A stretch of 64,000 nt of DNA from Bacteroidota bacterium (GCA_022711405.1 JAKLFC010000008.1:97658-161657); one strand, 5' to 3'. Shown: positions 52,002-61,690, numbered from the stretch's first letter. Made by a program: numbers and translations. Notes: generated by a model from the sequence alone, not told the origin.

Positions 52002-53345
52002 ATGCAGGAAGACCATCTTACCATTTTCGTAGTGGAGGATAACGAATGGTACAACCGGTTGTTACGGCACCACCTGAACATGATCGAGGATTATGATGTC
52101 AGGGGTTTTCTCAGCGGAAAGGAGTTTCTTTCCCATCTGCATGAGCGGCCTGACATCATCACACTGGATTACCGGCTGCCTGACATCAAAGGTTCGGAAC
52201 TACTGAAAAGGATCAGGGAATTTGATGAAGGCATCGAAGTGATCATCATATCCGAGCAGGCCGATGTGCAGACGGCGGTGGATCTGCTTCGCGAAGGAGC
52301 CTATGATTACCTGGTGAAGAACGATGAGATACAGCAACGGTTGCACAGCGCCATTGAAAAGATCAGGAAAAATGCCGCCCTGAGAAAGAGGATCAGGTTG
52401 CTGGAGCAGGAGGTGATCACCCGGTACGATTTTGAAAAGGTCGTAGTCGGTAAAAGCCCCGCCGTCAGAAAAGTGCTTGAACTCATGGCCAAAGCGGTCA
52501 AAAACAACATCACGGTGACCATCACGGGAGAAACGGGAACCGGTAAGGAAGTGGTCGCCAAGGCCATTCATTTTCATTCTCAAAGAAAAGACAGGCCTTT
52601 TGTACCGGTCAATATGAGTGCGGTGCCATCCGAGCTCTTTGAGAGTGAATTTTTCGGTTTTGAAAAAGGTGCGTTCACAGGGGCATCAGCTCGCCGCATC
52701 GGAAAAATGGAAGAAGCCAACGGTGGTACATTGTTCCTGGATGAAATCGCAGACACCGACATCAACTTTCAGCCAAAGCTCCTCCGTGCCCTGCAGGAAC
52801 GTGAGATCACACGCCTTGGAAGCAACGAGATCATAAAATTCGACTGCCGCATCATCGTAGCCAGTAACCGCAACCTGCAGGCTGAAGTGAAGAAGGGAAC
52901 CCTCCGGCAGGATCTGTATTACCGCCTGTTTGGGCTGCAGATCGATCTTCCGCCACTCCGCGAAAGGGGAAACGATGTGCTGATCCTGGCCCGCCACTTC
53001 ATGGATTTGTACTGCAAGGAGAACCATCTCACACCCAGGAGCCTTTCTGATGAGGCAGTGAACCGGCTGCTCACCTATCCATGGCCCGGCAACGTAAGGG
53101 AACTTAAATCCGTGATCGAGCTGGCCATCGTCCTTAGTTCCGGAGATACCCTCCAGGCATCGGATATCACGCTCAGTCATTCTGATCTGCTCACAGAGGT
53201 CCTTTCAGAGGAGATGACCTTAAAGGAATATGACAAACACATCCTGAAGTTCTACCTGAACAAATACTCCAACAACATCAAACTGGTGGCCGGAAAACTG
53301 GGTATTGGCCAGGCCACCATCTACCGGATGCTGAAAGAGATCTGA
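52002..53345 (+). CDS. Sigma54-dependent response regulator (NtrC family)
   Basis: 447 residues. Receiver with acidic VVEDNE and phospho-acceptor near D56 ([10 protein letters not shown]). AAA+ domain with Walker [14 protein letters not shown] (about residue 176), the sigma54-contact loop GAFTGA (about 223) and Walker [13 protein letters not shown]-terminal Fis-type helix-turn-helix ([20 protein letters not shown]). ATG at 52002 is preferred to an in-frame TTG at 51993. A sigma54 promoter candidate lies 114 bp after the stop. Confidence 0.94.
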   Translation: MQEDHLTIFVVEDNEWYNRLLRHHLNMIEDYDVRGFLSGKEFLSHLHERPDIITLDYRLPDIKGSELLKRIREFDEGIEVIIISEQADVQTAVDLLREGAYDYLVKNDEIQQRLHSAIEKIRKNAALRKRIRLLEQEVITRYDFEKVVVGKSPAVRKVLELMAKAVKNNITVTITGETGTGKEVVAKAIHFHSQRKDRPFVPVNMSAVPSELFESEFFGFEKGAFTGASARRIGKMEEANGGTLFLDEIADTDINFQPKLLRALQEREITRLGSNEIIKFDCRIIVASNRNLQAEVKKGTLRQDLYYRLFGLQIDLPPLRERGNDVLILARHFMDLYCKENHLTPRSLSDEAVNRLLTYPWPGNVRELKSVIELAIVLSSGDTLQASDITLSHSDLLTEVLSEEMTLKEYDKHILKFYLNKYSNNIKLVAGKLGIGQATIYRMLKEI

Positions 53346-53355
53346 CTTCTTTCCG

Positions 53356-53390
53356 GAATTTTATCAAAATGATAAAATTCTTTTTATTTT
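53356..53390 (+). terminator. Intrinsic terminator after the sigma54 regulator
   Basis: GAATTTTATCA (53356-53366) and TGATAAAATTC (53370-53380) form a perfect 11-bp stem with AAA loop, followed by TTTTTATTTT. Confidence 0.8.
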
Positions 53391-53458
53391 GATCCGTTTC
53401 ATGGTTTTTGTTAAGTATAAATAATTGATTATAAGCATATTATAGTCAATCTTCCCTG

Positions 53459-53474
53459 TGGCATGCCATTGGCT
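53459..53474 (+). promoter_or_regulatory. Candidate sigma54 promoter
   Basis: TGGCATgccatTGGCT matches the -24/-12 consensus TGGCAC-N5-TTGCW at 9 of 11 positions, with the essential GG and GC exactly 10 bp apart. It is 40 bp upstream of the ATG at 53515 and directly after the operon encoding a sigma54 activator. Confidence 0.6.
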
Positions 53475-53514
53475 ATGCGCCTGTTACTATCATTAAATCA
53501 ATAAATATTTCGTT

Positions 53515-54471
53515 ATGGGACTACAGGAGAGGCATAAGATAATGATCAAGAACATAGTATTGTTGCTGGTCACCGTTGTGGCAGCTGCAGGGATCATCGC
53601 TGCGCTGAGGCAGTATGATCAGAAGAAGGAGTATATTGAGGAAACCCGGAAACTGCAGGCCGCACAGGAGAAATACATGCAGGAGGCATTCAGCCGCATC
53701 GAGGCCAACCTTGCCAGGATCAGGGAGCATGAGGGCCTGATCCACCACAACCTCACCAATGTGGAAAGCGGCGGAGAGAAGGCACCTGAGGAACGCATCC
53801 AGAATGAGATCGATATCATCGAACAGTTATTGAATGAGAATAACAGTCTTATTTCCAGCCTCAACCAGCAGCTGGATGACAAGGACAAGAGGATTGCAGG
53901 GTACCAGAGGACGGAGAAGGATCTCAGGAAAAAACTCGATGAGTATAAAACGGAGGTTGCCAGGCTGGTTGCAGAAAAGGATAAGATACAGCAGGATCTT
54001 AATGAAGTGATGCAGGTCAGGGAACAGCTGGTCGTCAGGGTGAATGAACTGGATCAGGATCTTGCTGAGAGATCAGCCAGGATTGAACAGCAGAACCAGC
54101 AGCTGATGGAAAAAGAACTGGAGCTGAACACTGGCTACTATGTCATTGGGACCTATAAATCATTAAAGGACCGGAAGATCTTGGAGAAAGAAGGGGGATT
54201 TCTTGGTATCAACCAGGTGAAGATCCTCAGCAATGAGTTAGATCCCGGGCAGTTACACAGGATAGATACCCGGGTGGTCACGGAGATCCCTGTGGATGCG
54301 CGGCATTGCGAGATCATCACGGATCAGGATCCGTCGTCTTACCAGCTCATCGATCACCAGGGCAGGGTAGAGGCGATCCGGATCACGGATCCGTCGAGGT
54401 TTTGGGAAAAGACTAGATACCTGGTCATCGTGGTTCGGGATAACAATTCCGAGCTGGCAGATGCCAGGTAG
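53515..54471 (+). CDS. Membrane-anchored coiled-coil protein, unknown function
   Basis: 318 residues. One N-terminal helix (IVLLLVTVVAAAGIIAAL), a long coiled coil at about residues 35-205 (NSLISSLNQQLDDKDKRI, EVARLVAEKDKIQQDLNEV), and a C-terminal globular domain (TGYYVIGTYKSLKDRKILEK, YLVIVVRDNNSELADAR). I do not recognise the family; the shape suggests an envelope sensor or spacer. It sits behind a sigma54 promoter candidate, so it may be the output gene of the upstream phosphorelay. It ends at a terminator. Confidence 0.7.
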   Translation: MGLQERHKIMIKNIVLLLVTVVAAAGIIAALRQYDQKKEYIEETRKLQAAQEKYMQEAFSRIEANLARIREHEGLIHHNLTNVESGGEKAPEERIQNEIDIIEQLLNENNSLISSLNQQLDDKDKRIAGYQRTEKDLRKKLDEYKTEVARLVAEKDKIQQDLNEVMQVREQLVVRVNELDQDLAERSARIEQQNQQLMEKELELNTGYYVIGTYKSLKDRKILEKEGGFLGINQVKILSNELDPGQLHRIDTRVVTEIPVDARHCEIITDQDPSSYQLIDHQGRVEAIRITDPSRFWEKTRYLVIVVRDNNSELADAR

Positions 54472-54485
54472 TTTATATATCTCCC

Positions 54486-54521
54486 CCGGGTGGTGTTTCC
54501 TGCCACCACCCGGCTTTTTTT
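54486..54521. terminator. Intrinsic terminator between convergent genes
   Basis: CCGGGTGGTG (54486-54495) pairs with CACCACCCGG (54504-54513) around an 8-nt loop, followed by C and a run of Ts. It serves the coiled-coil gene and may also help the opposite gene pair. Confidence 0.85.
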
Positions 54522-54527
54522 CTCCAT

Positions 54528-55130
54528 TTATTGGGCTAACTTCACAATATCCGCAATCGGAAGGGAATTCATCAATCCCGTCACTTCAGTTTCATCAGGT
54601 ATTCCGTTCGTTTTAAAGGTCATCATCGAATTTCCGAACGGCATCTGAATTTCATATGTTACGATCTCATTGTATTCGCTCTTTGTCATCAGTGCCTTGT
54701 ACGATCCGACCTTGATTCGTTTCTGATTGGGATCGGATACAAACATGGTTGACATGGTCAGGAGCGAATTGACCGTCGCCAGCATGGGAGAATCACTGAT
54801 GATCTCCAGTGAGGCGTCTCTGATCGTATCTTTCTGGTAATCACGGTTGACATACAAACCGGCAAAGCCCATGTTGGTGCCGGTCACATTATCGGAACCG
54901 GCGATCACGTTCATTCCCCCAAGGGTTGCAGGCAAAAGATGGAGGATGTCCTGCCCTATGGCCTGGTTGACTCCGTTGAGAGCTTCCTGAAGCGCAAAAC
55001 GTGCATTCTCCAGGTCACCTGAAGCGTAAGATGCAGTAGCTGTGCTGAGTTGTCCGTTCACATCCTGTGCCTTTACCTGAACGGCAAACAGTGACAGGAT
55101 CATCAGGAAAGAAAATATGGTTGTTCTCAT
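54528..55130 (-). CDS. Secreted protein of unknown function, paralogue of the next gene
   Basis: 200 residues with a signal peptide (residues 1-22, ending AVQVKAQD). The mature region starts with SYASGDLENARFALQEALNG, then HLLPATLGGMNVIAG, GFAGLYVNRDYQ and KALMTKSEYNEIVTYEIQMP. The same blocks appear in the 258-residue neighbour. No catalytic motif. It overlaps the upstream paralogue by 4 bp (ATGA). Confidence 0.7.
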   Translation of the reverse strand: MRTTIFSFLMILSLFAVQVKAQDVNGQLSTATASYASGDLENARFALQEALNGVNQAIGQDILHLLPATLGGMNVIAGSDNVTGTNMGFAGLYVNRDYQKDTIRDASLEIISDSPMLATVNSLLTMSTMFVSDPNQKRIKVGSYKALMTKSEYNEIVTYEIQMPFGNSMMTFKTNGIPDETEVTGLMNSLPIADIVKLAQ

Positions 55131-55903
55131 TGTTCTCCGAGGTGTTTCTTAATGTTTTCAATATCAATTTCATTGGATGCATTCATGAAGTCATCTTCCG
55201 AGCTGAAGTTCACTCCTTCGGTGACCAGGATGGATGATTGACCGAAAGGAACGCTCAGCTTATATCCGGAGGATTCGTCGTATTCAATGATCGCTCTGTA
55301 GTCCTTGAATTTCGTCTGTTGTATGTTTTGCTCCTCGGCGGTAGAGGCATAAGCGCCCGATGCGAGGTACATATTCACGGCAGAAAGCATGGCCGCGTCG
55401 TTGCCGATGGTCAGCGTGAATTGTTTTTCACCCGAGCCGTAGATACGATGGATGACCAGCCCCACAAAACCGATCCCGCTGCTGGTGACGTTGTCTTCCT
55501 CTGGCACGATGGGAAGACCAGCGATCTTTTCCGGTAGCTCCTTCAGAATGTTTTTCCCTATCTCCAGTTCGATTCCGAGGATGGCCTGGCGTATGGAGTA
55601 TTTGGCGTCGGTGTATTTTTTCGCATCATAAGCGGTTTGCGCGTCGGCGATTTGCTGCCTGATATCGATCGTTTTGGCATTCAATCCGCCTCCCTTGGTG
55701 TTCGACGGTCCGCTAGTGCCGGATGATGATGTTCCGGTAGTAGCTTCCTGGTCCTTTTGCTCATCTCCGGCCGGTGTCTTTTTGAGCAGCGCGTCTTCTG
55801 CCTTTTTCTTCATTTTTTCCATGAGGTTCTGCGAGGAGGCCTGCTGGGTGGCAAGGCCCATGAGCAGCACGGCAGAAATAAACGTGAACAGTATTTTTCT
55901 CAT
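55127..55903 (-). CDS. Secreted protein of unknown function, paralogue of the previous gene
   Basis: 258 residues with a signal peptide (ending MGLATQQASSQ), a charged helix (LMEKMKKKAEDALLKK), a Gly/Ser/Thr linker (residues about 50-75), then a domain that parallels the downstream gene: AYDAKKYTDAKYSIRQAILG, LKELPEKIAGLPIV, GFVGLVIHRIYG and FKDYRAIIEYDESSGY. The two genes look like a tandem duplication. Function not known. Confidence 0.7.
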   Translation of the reverse strand: MRKILFTFISAVLLMGLATQQASSQNLMEKMKKKAEDALLKKTPAGDEQKDQEATTGTSSSGTSGPSNTKGGGLNAKTIDIRQQIADAQTAYDAKKYTDAKYSIRQAILGIELEIGKNILKELPEKIAGLPIVPEEDNVTSSGIGFVGLVIHRIYGSGEKQFTLTIGNDAAMLSAVNMYLASGAYASTAEEQNIQQTKFKDYRAIIEYDESSGYKLSVPFGQSSILVTEGVNFSSEDDFMNASNEIDIENIKKHLGEQ

Positions 55904-55950
55904 TGGTGTTGGATTAAAAAAAAGCTAATAATACGGTGGCTATCGGTCAG

Positions 55951-55971
55951 CAAAGATAATAAAAATCTTTG
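55951..55971 (-). promoter_or_regulatory. TATCTTTG -7 motif and overlapping small hairpin
   Basis: On the minus strand TATCTTTG (55958-55951) matches TAnnTTTG, 48 bp before the start at 55903. CAAAGAT (55951-55957) and ATCTTTG (55965-55971) also form a small hairpin just after the araB stop, which could end araB transcription. Confidence 0.4.
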
Positions 55972-55979
55972 AATGAAGC

Positions 55980-57668
55980 TCAGGGCATCCTGTCAGGCTG
56001 TTCTTCGGCGAACTTTCCCAGCCTCAGATATTTCCTGTACAGCCGCTGGTATGTAGCGGCCAAATCCTCATCCGGATGGTATACTCTGTCGAATCCTCTG
56101 CCCATGACTTTTTGTGCATCCTCCACCTTTTCATGGATCCCTCCGGCGACGGCGGCAAACATGGCAGCGCCAAAAGCGCAGGTTTGTTCCGTCGCAGCTA
56201 CCTTAATAGGCATATTCAGCACGTTGGCCATGGTCTGCATCACAAAAGGGGATTTTTTGGCTATTCCGCCAAGTCCGATGATCTCTTTTATCCTGACGCC
56301 TTCCCGTTCGAACCTTTCGACGATGGCTTTGGACCCGAATGCAGTGGCTTCCACCAGAGCCCTGAAGATCCTTGGAGCATCGCTGCCCAGGGTAAGACCC
56401 ATGATGGCTCCTTTCACCTCCTGGTTGGCATCCGGCGTCCGGCGTCCATTCATCCAGTCAAGCGCAACGATACCGGACTCATCCACGGGTAGTTGAGAGG
56501 CAGCTTCACTCAGACCTGGAATGATTTGCTCCAGGATCTCCTCCTTCAGTTTTATTTTTGTCTCAGGGGGGATGTGCAAGGAGTTGTCCGGCAGATGTTC
56601 GACAGGCCAGGCCAGCACGTTTCGGAACCACGCATAGATGTCGCCGAAACCCGATTGTCCGGCTTCAAGCCCTACATAGCCAGGGATCACCGATCCGTCC
56701 ACCTGTCCGCATATCCCCGCAATCAGCTGATCGCCGACATCCGTGTAATCAGCGGTCATGATATCGCATGTGGAGGTTCCGATGGTCCTGGTCAGTACGT
56801 TGGGGGTTGCTTCACCGCCCACGGCGCCCATATGGCAGTCGAAGGCACCGGTGCCGACTGCTACCTGGGTTGTCAGCCCCAGGCGGCTTGCCCATTCGGG
56901 TGTGAGGAACCCTACCCTGATATCCGATGTGAAGGTCTCACTGTAAAGGTTCTCGCGGATGCGTGCCAGGGCGGGATCCAGCTTTGCAAAGAAGCTGCCG
57001 GGTGGCAATCCGTTCCACTCGGGGTGCCACAAGGCCTTATGTCCCGCCGCGCAGCGGCTGCGGATTACCTCGGAGGGCCGTTGCCGGCCGCACAACAGCG
57101 CAGGCATCCAGTCACAATGCTCGATCCATGAAACTGCCGCACTGCGGATCCCCGCATCATGGCGGATGACATGCAACACCTTGGCCCATACCCACTCTGA
57201 TGAATATACCCCACCTACATATTTGGTGTAATTCACCGCTCCGCTTCGTGCCAGCCGGTTGATCTCCTCCGCTTCCTTGACCGCGGTGTGATCCTTCCAA
57301 AGGATGAACATGGCATCGGGATTTTCTTCAAAGCCCCCGGTCAGCGCCAGCGGTATCCCCTCCGCATCGGTCACCACCGGCGTACTGCCGGTCGTATCCA
57401 GGGAGATCCCTGCCACTTGGCCGGCGATCGTTGCGTCGCAGTGCGAAAGAGCTTCCCTGATGGTGGCTTCAAGGACTTCCATATAGTCCAGCGGATGCTG
57501 CCGGTACTTATTTTTCACCGGGTCGCAATATTTTCCCTCACTCCACCGGGGATAGTGCCGGACAGCGCTGGCCAGTTCCTCACCCGTAAATGCGTCTGCT
57601 ATGATCGTACGGGCCGAGTCAGTGCCGAAATCCACGCCAATGACATACCGTCGGGTCTTATTGTCCAT
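55980..57668 (-). CDS. araB: Ribulokinase
   Basis: About 562 residues. FGGY-family kinase phosphorylating L-ribulose. N-terminal YVIGVDFGTDSARTII, then VAGISLDTTGSTPVV, GAFDCHMGAVGGE, and C-terminal EIIGLGGIAKKSPFVMQTMA (FGGY signature region). I prefer ATG at 57668 (MDNKTRRYVIG); upstream in-frame ATGs at 57677 and 57698 exist. The gene overlaps the end of araD by 11 bp with this start. Last gene of the arabinose unit. Confidence 0.93.
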   Translation of the reverse strand: MDNKTRRYVIGVDFGTDSARTIIADAFTGEELASAVRHYPRWSEGKYCDPVKNKYRQHPLDYMEVLEATIREALSHCDATIAGQVAGISLDTTGSTPVVTDAEGIPLALTGGFEENPDAMFILWKDHTAVKEAEEINRLARSGAVNYTKYVGGVYSSEWVWAKVLHVIRHDAGIRSAAVSWIEHCDWMPALLCGRQRPSEVIRSRCAAGHKALWHPEWNGLPPGSFFAKLDPALARIRENLYSETFTSDIRVGFLTPEWASRLGLTTQVAVGTGAFDCHMGAVGGEATPNVLTRTIGTSTCDIMTADYTDVGDQLIAGICGQVDGSVIPGYVGLEAGQSGFGDIYAWFRNVLAWPVEHLPDNSLHIPPETKIKLKEEILEQIIPGLSEAASQLPVDESGIVALDWMNGRRTPDANQEVKGAIMGLTLGSDAPRIFRALVEATAFGSKAIVERFEREGVRIKEIIGLGGIAKKSPFVMQTMANVLNMPIKVAATEQTCAFGAAMFAAVAGGIHEKVEDAQKVMGRGFDRVYHPDEDLAATYQRLYRKYLRLGKFAEEQPDRMP

Positions 57669-58341
57669 AATAGGCATCCTTTCCGTGTTTACGTTCATAA
57701 TGCCTGCGAATCAGGGCTTTGTTCATCGTGGTCTCCGGATTGATCGCCAGTGTAAGGCAGGCCATGCGTGCCAGCTCTTCGAGGATGACGCTGTTGTAAA
57801 CGGCATCCTCCGGATCTTTACCCCATGTGAACGGGCCGTGGTTCCGTACCAGGACACCGGGAACATGCTCATAACTGATGTCATTGAAAGTACGGATGAT
57901 GACCCCGCCAGTCTGCTTTTCGTAGTCACCCTCCACCTCTTCCGGCGCCATCACGGCTGTGCAAGGGATGGGCTGCGCAAAATGATCGGCATGGGTGGTC
58001 CCCAGGATGGGTATGTTCCTGCCTGCCTGGGCCCAGGCCGTCGCATAGGTGGAATGAGTGTGTGCGATCCCACCGATCTTAGGAAATGCCCTGTACAGTT
58101 CGATATGAGTGGGAGTATCCGTGGAGGGCTTAAGCCGCCCCTCCACTACGTTGCCCTCAAGGTCAACCACCACCATGTCCCGTGGCTTCATCCGTCCGTA
58201 ATCCACCCCGCTGGGTTTGATGACAATCCATCCCTTTTCACGGTCAATACAACTGGCATTTCCAAAAGTGAACAACACCAGCCCGTATTCCACCAGGTCG
58301 AGATTGGCTCGGTATACTTTTTCTTTCAGTTCGTTTAGCAT
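57658..58341 (-). CDS. araD: L-ribulose-5-phosphate 4-epimerase
   Basis: 227-residue class II aldolase-fold epimerase. NASCIDREKGWIVIKPSG (phosphate site), PTHIELYRAFPKIGGIAHTH with zinc-binding HTHSTYAT, HADHFAQPIPCT, and NHGPFTWG with the third zinc histidine. Converts L-ribulose 5-phosphate to D-xylulose 5-phosphate. It lies between the transporter (26 bp gap) and araB. Confidence 0.95.
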   Translation of the reverse strand: MLNELKEKVYRANLDLVEYGLVLFTFGNASCIDREKGWIVIKPSGVDYGRMKPRDMVVVDLEGNVVEGRLKPSTDTPTHIELYRAFPKIGGIAHTHSTYATAWAQAGRNIPILGTTHADHFAQPIPCTAVMAPEEVEGDYEKQTGGVIIRTFNDISYEHVPGVLVRNHGPFTWGKDPEDAVYNSVILEELARMACLTLAINPETTMNKALIRRHYERKHGKDAYYGQ

Positions 58342-58367
58342 GATATAATATATTTATTACCAAATAA

Positions 58368-60032
58368 TTACCAGAAATAAATATAAAAAGCGATGACGAT
58401 GCTGATGATGACTGCTGTATTTATGATATCCCATTTGTTATAACTGCCCCTGACCTCGGCTCTTTGCTCCGGGGTAACCGATGCCAGGGTGAGTCCCCGT
58501 ATGCTTGCAAAGTCTTTTGGCTTTGTAAGTGCGCTGATGACGATCATCAGGAGGATGATGATAAAGAACAGGGCGATCTCATAGTGCAGCCAGTTAGGTG
58601 CAAGGAAGATCCTGTATATGAGCCCGTCAGGATTCATACGGTCAGCGAACAACTTCAAACCCAGCCGCAACATCCCAAGGATAAAGCCGACGATCAATCC
58701 ATAAAGGCCTGCTTTCGGGGTAGTTCGTTTCGACAGGATCCCCAGTAAAAATACTGCTGCAATGCCGGGTGCCAGCAGCGACTGGACATCCTGCAAATAA
58801 GCATACAGGACCTTTCCCAGACCTCTCATGACGGGTATCCAGAGGATACCGAGCAGTACCACGACTGCCGTTGCTATCTTCCCGACCACTACATAATGCC
58901 TTTCCGTCGCATTGGGTTTGTATTTTTTATAGAAATCTACCGTAAATAACATGGCTAAGGAGTTGAACAGTGAAGCCAGGGAACTCATGAGAGCGGCCAG
59001 CAGGCCACCGATCACAACGCCTTTGAATCCCATCGGCAGCAGCTCTTTCACCAGGGTGGAAAACGCAGCATCATTGCTCGACAGGTTTATCATTCCCTTC
59101 TGGTTCATCACATAGGCGATCATACCAGGGATCAGGAATATAAAGACGGGTGTGAGCTTAAGGTAAGCGCCGAAGATGGATCCTCTTCGCGCCTGTGTCA
59201 TATTCCGGGCGGATAGGACACGTTGAACGATGTACTGGTCGGTGCACCAGTACCAGAAACCAATGATGGCGGATCCCAGGAGCACTCCTGTCCACGGGAA
59301 CTCCGGATCTTTGGGGCTTCGTATGAGGTTGGCCATGCTGTCACCATATTCATTCACCGGTGCAGCCCTTACCACTTCCATCATCTCCGACCAGCCACCG
59401 ATTTTAGTCAGTCCAATGATCAGCACCAGGATGGACCCGAGCAACAGCACAGGCGTCTGAAGCACAGAGGTATAGAGAACGGCCTTCATTCCACCCAGGG
59501 TTGTGTACAGTCCGGTCAGGGCCACAAGGCCTACGGCGCTAACCCAGAAAAAATCGATTTCGGCACCAAAGAGCCGGATCGCTTCGATCCCAAAAACATC
59601 TTTAAAAACAACTCCTCCGGCATATACGGTCACCGCAACTTTTGTCAGCACATAGCTGACCAGGGAAATCACGGATAAAAAAGACCTCGATTGAGGATTA
59701 TATCTCTTTTCGAGGAATTCGGGCATGGTAAAGACCTTGCTGCGGGAATAAAAGGGTACAAACAGCCATCCCAGGATCAGGATGAGCCACCCATGCATCT
59801 CCCAGTGGGCCATCGCCATCCCGCTTGATGCCCCTGCGCCTGCCAGTCCCACCAGGTGCTCCGATCCGATGTTGGAAGCGAAGATGGATGCACCGATCGC
59901 CAGCCATGTGGCATCGCGCCCGGCCAGGAAATAGTCGGATGTATCCTTGTCCTTTTTCAGCAGTACCCAGATGACGATCCCGGCCAACGCAGCAAGAAAA
60001 GCACCCAGGACAATCCAGTCCAGTGTAGTCAT
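58368..60032 (-). CDS. Sodium/sugar symporter (SSS family)
   Basis: 554 residues with about 14 membrane helices. Typical SSS motifs: SDYFLAGRDATWLAIGASIF near residue 32, GASIFASNIGSEHLVGLAG, GMKAVLYTSVLQTPVLLLG and WYWCTDQYIVQRVLSA. This is the SGLT-like branch often found in Bacteroidetes arabinose operons, so the substrate is probably arabinose. It is between araA and araD with short gaps. Confidence 0.92.
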   Translation of the reverse strand: MTTLDWIVLGAFLAALAGIVIWVLLKKDKDTSDYFLAGRDATWLAIGASIFASNIGSEHLVGLAGAGASSGMAMAHWEMHGWLILILGWLFVPFYSRSKVFTMPEFLEKRYNPQSRSFLSVISLVSYVLTKVAVTVYAGGVVFKDVFGIEAIRLFGAEIDFFWVSAVGLVALTGLYTTLGGMKAVLYTSVLQTPVLLLGSILVLIIGLTKIGGWSEMMEVVRAAPVNEYGDSMANLIRSPKDPEFPWTGVLLGSAIIGFWYWCTDQYIVQRVLSARNMTQARRGSIFGAYLKLTPVFIFLIPGMIAYVMNQKGMINLSSNDAAFSTLVKELLPMGFKGVVIGGLLAALMSSLASLFNSLAMLFTVDFYKKYKPNATERHYVVVGKIATAVVVLLGILWIPVMRGLGKVLYAYLQDVQSLLAPGIAAVFLLGILSKRTTPKAGLYGLIVGFILGMLRLGLKLFADRMNPDGLIYRIFLAPNWLHYEIALFFIIILLMIVISALTKPKDFASIRGLTLASVTPEQRAEVRGSYNKWDIINTAVIISIVIAFYIYFW

Positions 60033-60059
60033 TTGTCTGAAGATTAGATGTTCGTTTGA

Positions 60060-61544
60060 TTATTTATTGAGCTGATAATATACATGGTTGTTCCGTAACT
60101 CTTTTTTAAAGTCAGTGATGCGTGTATTTTTATCGATGATCAGCAGTTCGATGCCGAACATTTCAGCCAGGTCCTGCATGTGCTCAACGGTTAGTGCCAT
60201 GGTAAAACTGGTGTGGTGAGCACCGCCGGCAAGGATCCAGGCATGCGCACTGGTTTCCAGATCAGGTTCAGGTACCCACAATGCCCGGGCCACGGGCAGT
60301 TTTGGCAGAGGCATGGGGGTGATCACTTCGACAGGATTGACGATCATCCGCATGCGCCCTCCCATATCCACCAGCGTAGCCACCATTCCCCGTCCAGGTG
60401 GCACCGTAAATACAAATCTTGCAGGGGCATCCTTGCCTCCAATTCCAAGGGGATGTACCTCAATGGAAGGCTTTTGCCCGGCCAGCGACGGACAAATTTC
60501 CAGCATGTGTGCGTTCAGCACCGACGGCCTGACAGGATCCAGGTGGTAGGTATAGTCCTCCATGAAGGAGCACCCTCCTTCCATTCCCCGGGCCATCACT
60601 TTCATGATCCTTACCAGCGCCGATTGCTTCCAGTCGCCTTCCGCACCGAAACCGTATCCCTGTTCCATCAACCGCTGAACGGCAAGCCCGGGAAGCTGCT
60701 CCAGCCCAAAGAGATCTTCGAAGTTCGTGGTAAAGGCACGGTAACCGTTCCTTTCAAAGAATGCCTTCATGCCCAGCTCGATCCTGGCCTGGTACCGCAC
60801 AGGATCATCTTTCAAAACAGCAAAAGAGTATTTATCACGGTATTCTCCCATCAGCTTTTCGATCTCCTGTGCAGCGACGGCATTCATGCTTTCCACCAGT
60901 TCGCCCACGCCATGGTAGTTGACCTGCCAGCCAAGGACCTTCAGCGCTTCCACCTTATCACCTTCCGTCACGGCCACATATCGCATATTATCTCCGAAAC
61001 GGCATATTTTCAAGCCTCTTGATTCATTGAATCCCATGGCAGCCCTTGACCATATTCCGACAGCCTCCTGAACCTTTTCATCCTGCCAGTGGCCGACCAC
61101 CACCTTGCGGTTAAGTCGCAGACGCGAACAGATGAAACCGAATTCACGGTCACCATGCGCCGACTGGTTCAGGTTCATGAAATCCATATCGATGTCGTCC
61201 CACGGGATCCCCCGGTTGAACTGTGTGTGCAGATGGAGCAGGGGTTTGTTCAGCATTCCCAGGCCCGTGATCCACATCTTTGCAGGGGAGAAGGTATGCA
61301 TCCAGGCAATGATCCCGATGCACCTGCCGTCAGAATTGGCCGACAGGCACATGCCCGTGATCTCATCCGGAGTGGTCAGTACGGGTTTGAAGATGACCCT
61401 CACAGGGATCCTTTCGGATGCATTCAGTGCCGCCGCTATGGCTGAGGAGTCTTCATTGACGTGGTGCAAGGTCTCGGCACCGTACAGATGCTGGCTGCCG
61501 GTGACGAACCAGACTTCGTAGTTTTGTGTCTGTTTTGGAGTCAT
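60060..61544 (-). CDS. araA: L-arabinose isomerase
   Basis: 494 residues. Catalyses L-arabinose to L-ribulose. Motifs: EVWFVTGSQHLYGAETL at the N-terminus, MHTFSPAKMWITGL, LHTQFNRGIPWDDIDMDFMN, GFGAEGDWKQSALVR (catalytic glutamate), SFMEDYTYHL (metal glutamate) and GGAHHTSFTM (metal histidine). First gene of the arabinose unit; an 8-bp repeat array lies directly upstream. Confidence 0.98.
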   Translation of the reverse strand: MTPKQTQNYEVWFVTGSQHLYGAETLHHVNEDSSAIAAALNASERIPVRVIFKPVLTTPDEITGMCLSANSDGRCIGIIAWMHTFSPAKMWITGLGMLNKPLLHLHTQFNRGIPWDDIDMDFMNLNQSAHGDREFGFICSRLRLNRKVVVGHWQDEKVQEAVGIWSRAAMGFNESRGLKICRFGDNMRYVAVTEGDKVEALKVLGWQVNYHGVGELVESMNAVAAQEIEKLMGEYRDKYSFAVLKDDPVRYQARIELGMKAFFERNGYRAFTTNFEDLFGLEQLPGLAVQRLMEQGYGFGAEGDWKQSALVRIMKVMARGMEGGCSFMEDYTYHLDPVRPSVLNAHMLEICPSLAGQKPSIEVHPLGIGGKDAPARFVFTVPPGRGMVATLVDMGGRMRMIVNPVEVITPMPLPKLPVARALWVPEPDLETSAHAWILAGGAHHTSFTMALTVEHMQDLAEMFGIELLIIDKNTRITDFKKELRNNHVYYQLNK

Positions 61545-61552
61545 GGAACTAT

Positions 61553-61690
61553 GTTAAATGGTTAAATTGTTAAATTGCTAAATTGTTAAATTGTTCTATT
61601 GTTCTATTGTTCGATTGTTGACTGTTGACTGTTGACCGCTGACCGCTGACCGCTGACCGCCGACCGCTGACCGCCGACCGCCGACCGTTT
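61553..61690. repeat. Second composite array: 8-bp TGTTAAAT units then 7-bp TGACCGC units
   Basis: From 61553 the sequence runs TTAAATGGTTAAAT, then TGTTAAAT, TGCTAAAT, TGTTAAAT, TGTTCTAT, TGTTCTAT and TGTTCGAT. At about 61617 it changes to 7-bp units TGACTGT, TGACTGT, TGACCGC, TGACCGC, CGACCGC and so on, ending before the barrel gene stop at 61689. It is a longer version of the array at 6904-7056 and, as there, sits just upstream of a minus-strand gene start. Confidence 0.88.
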
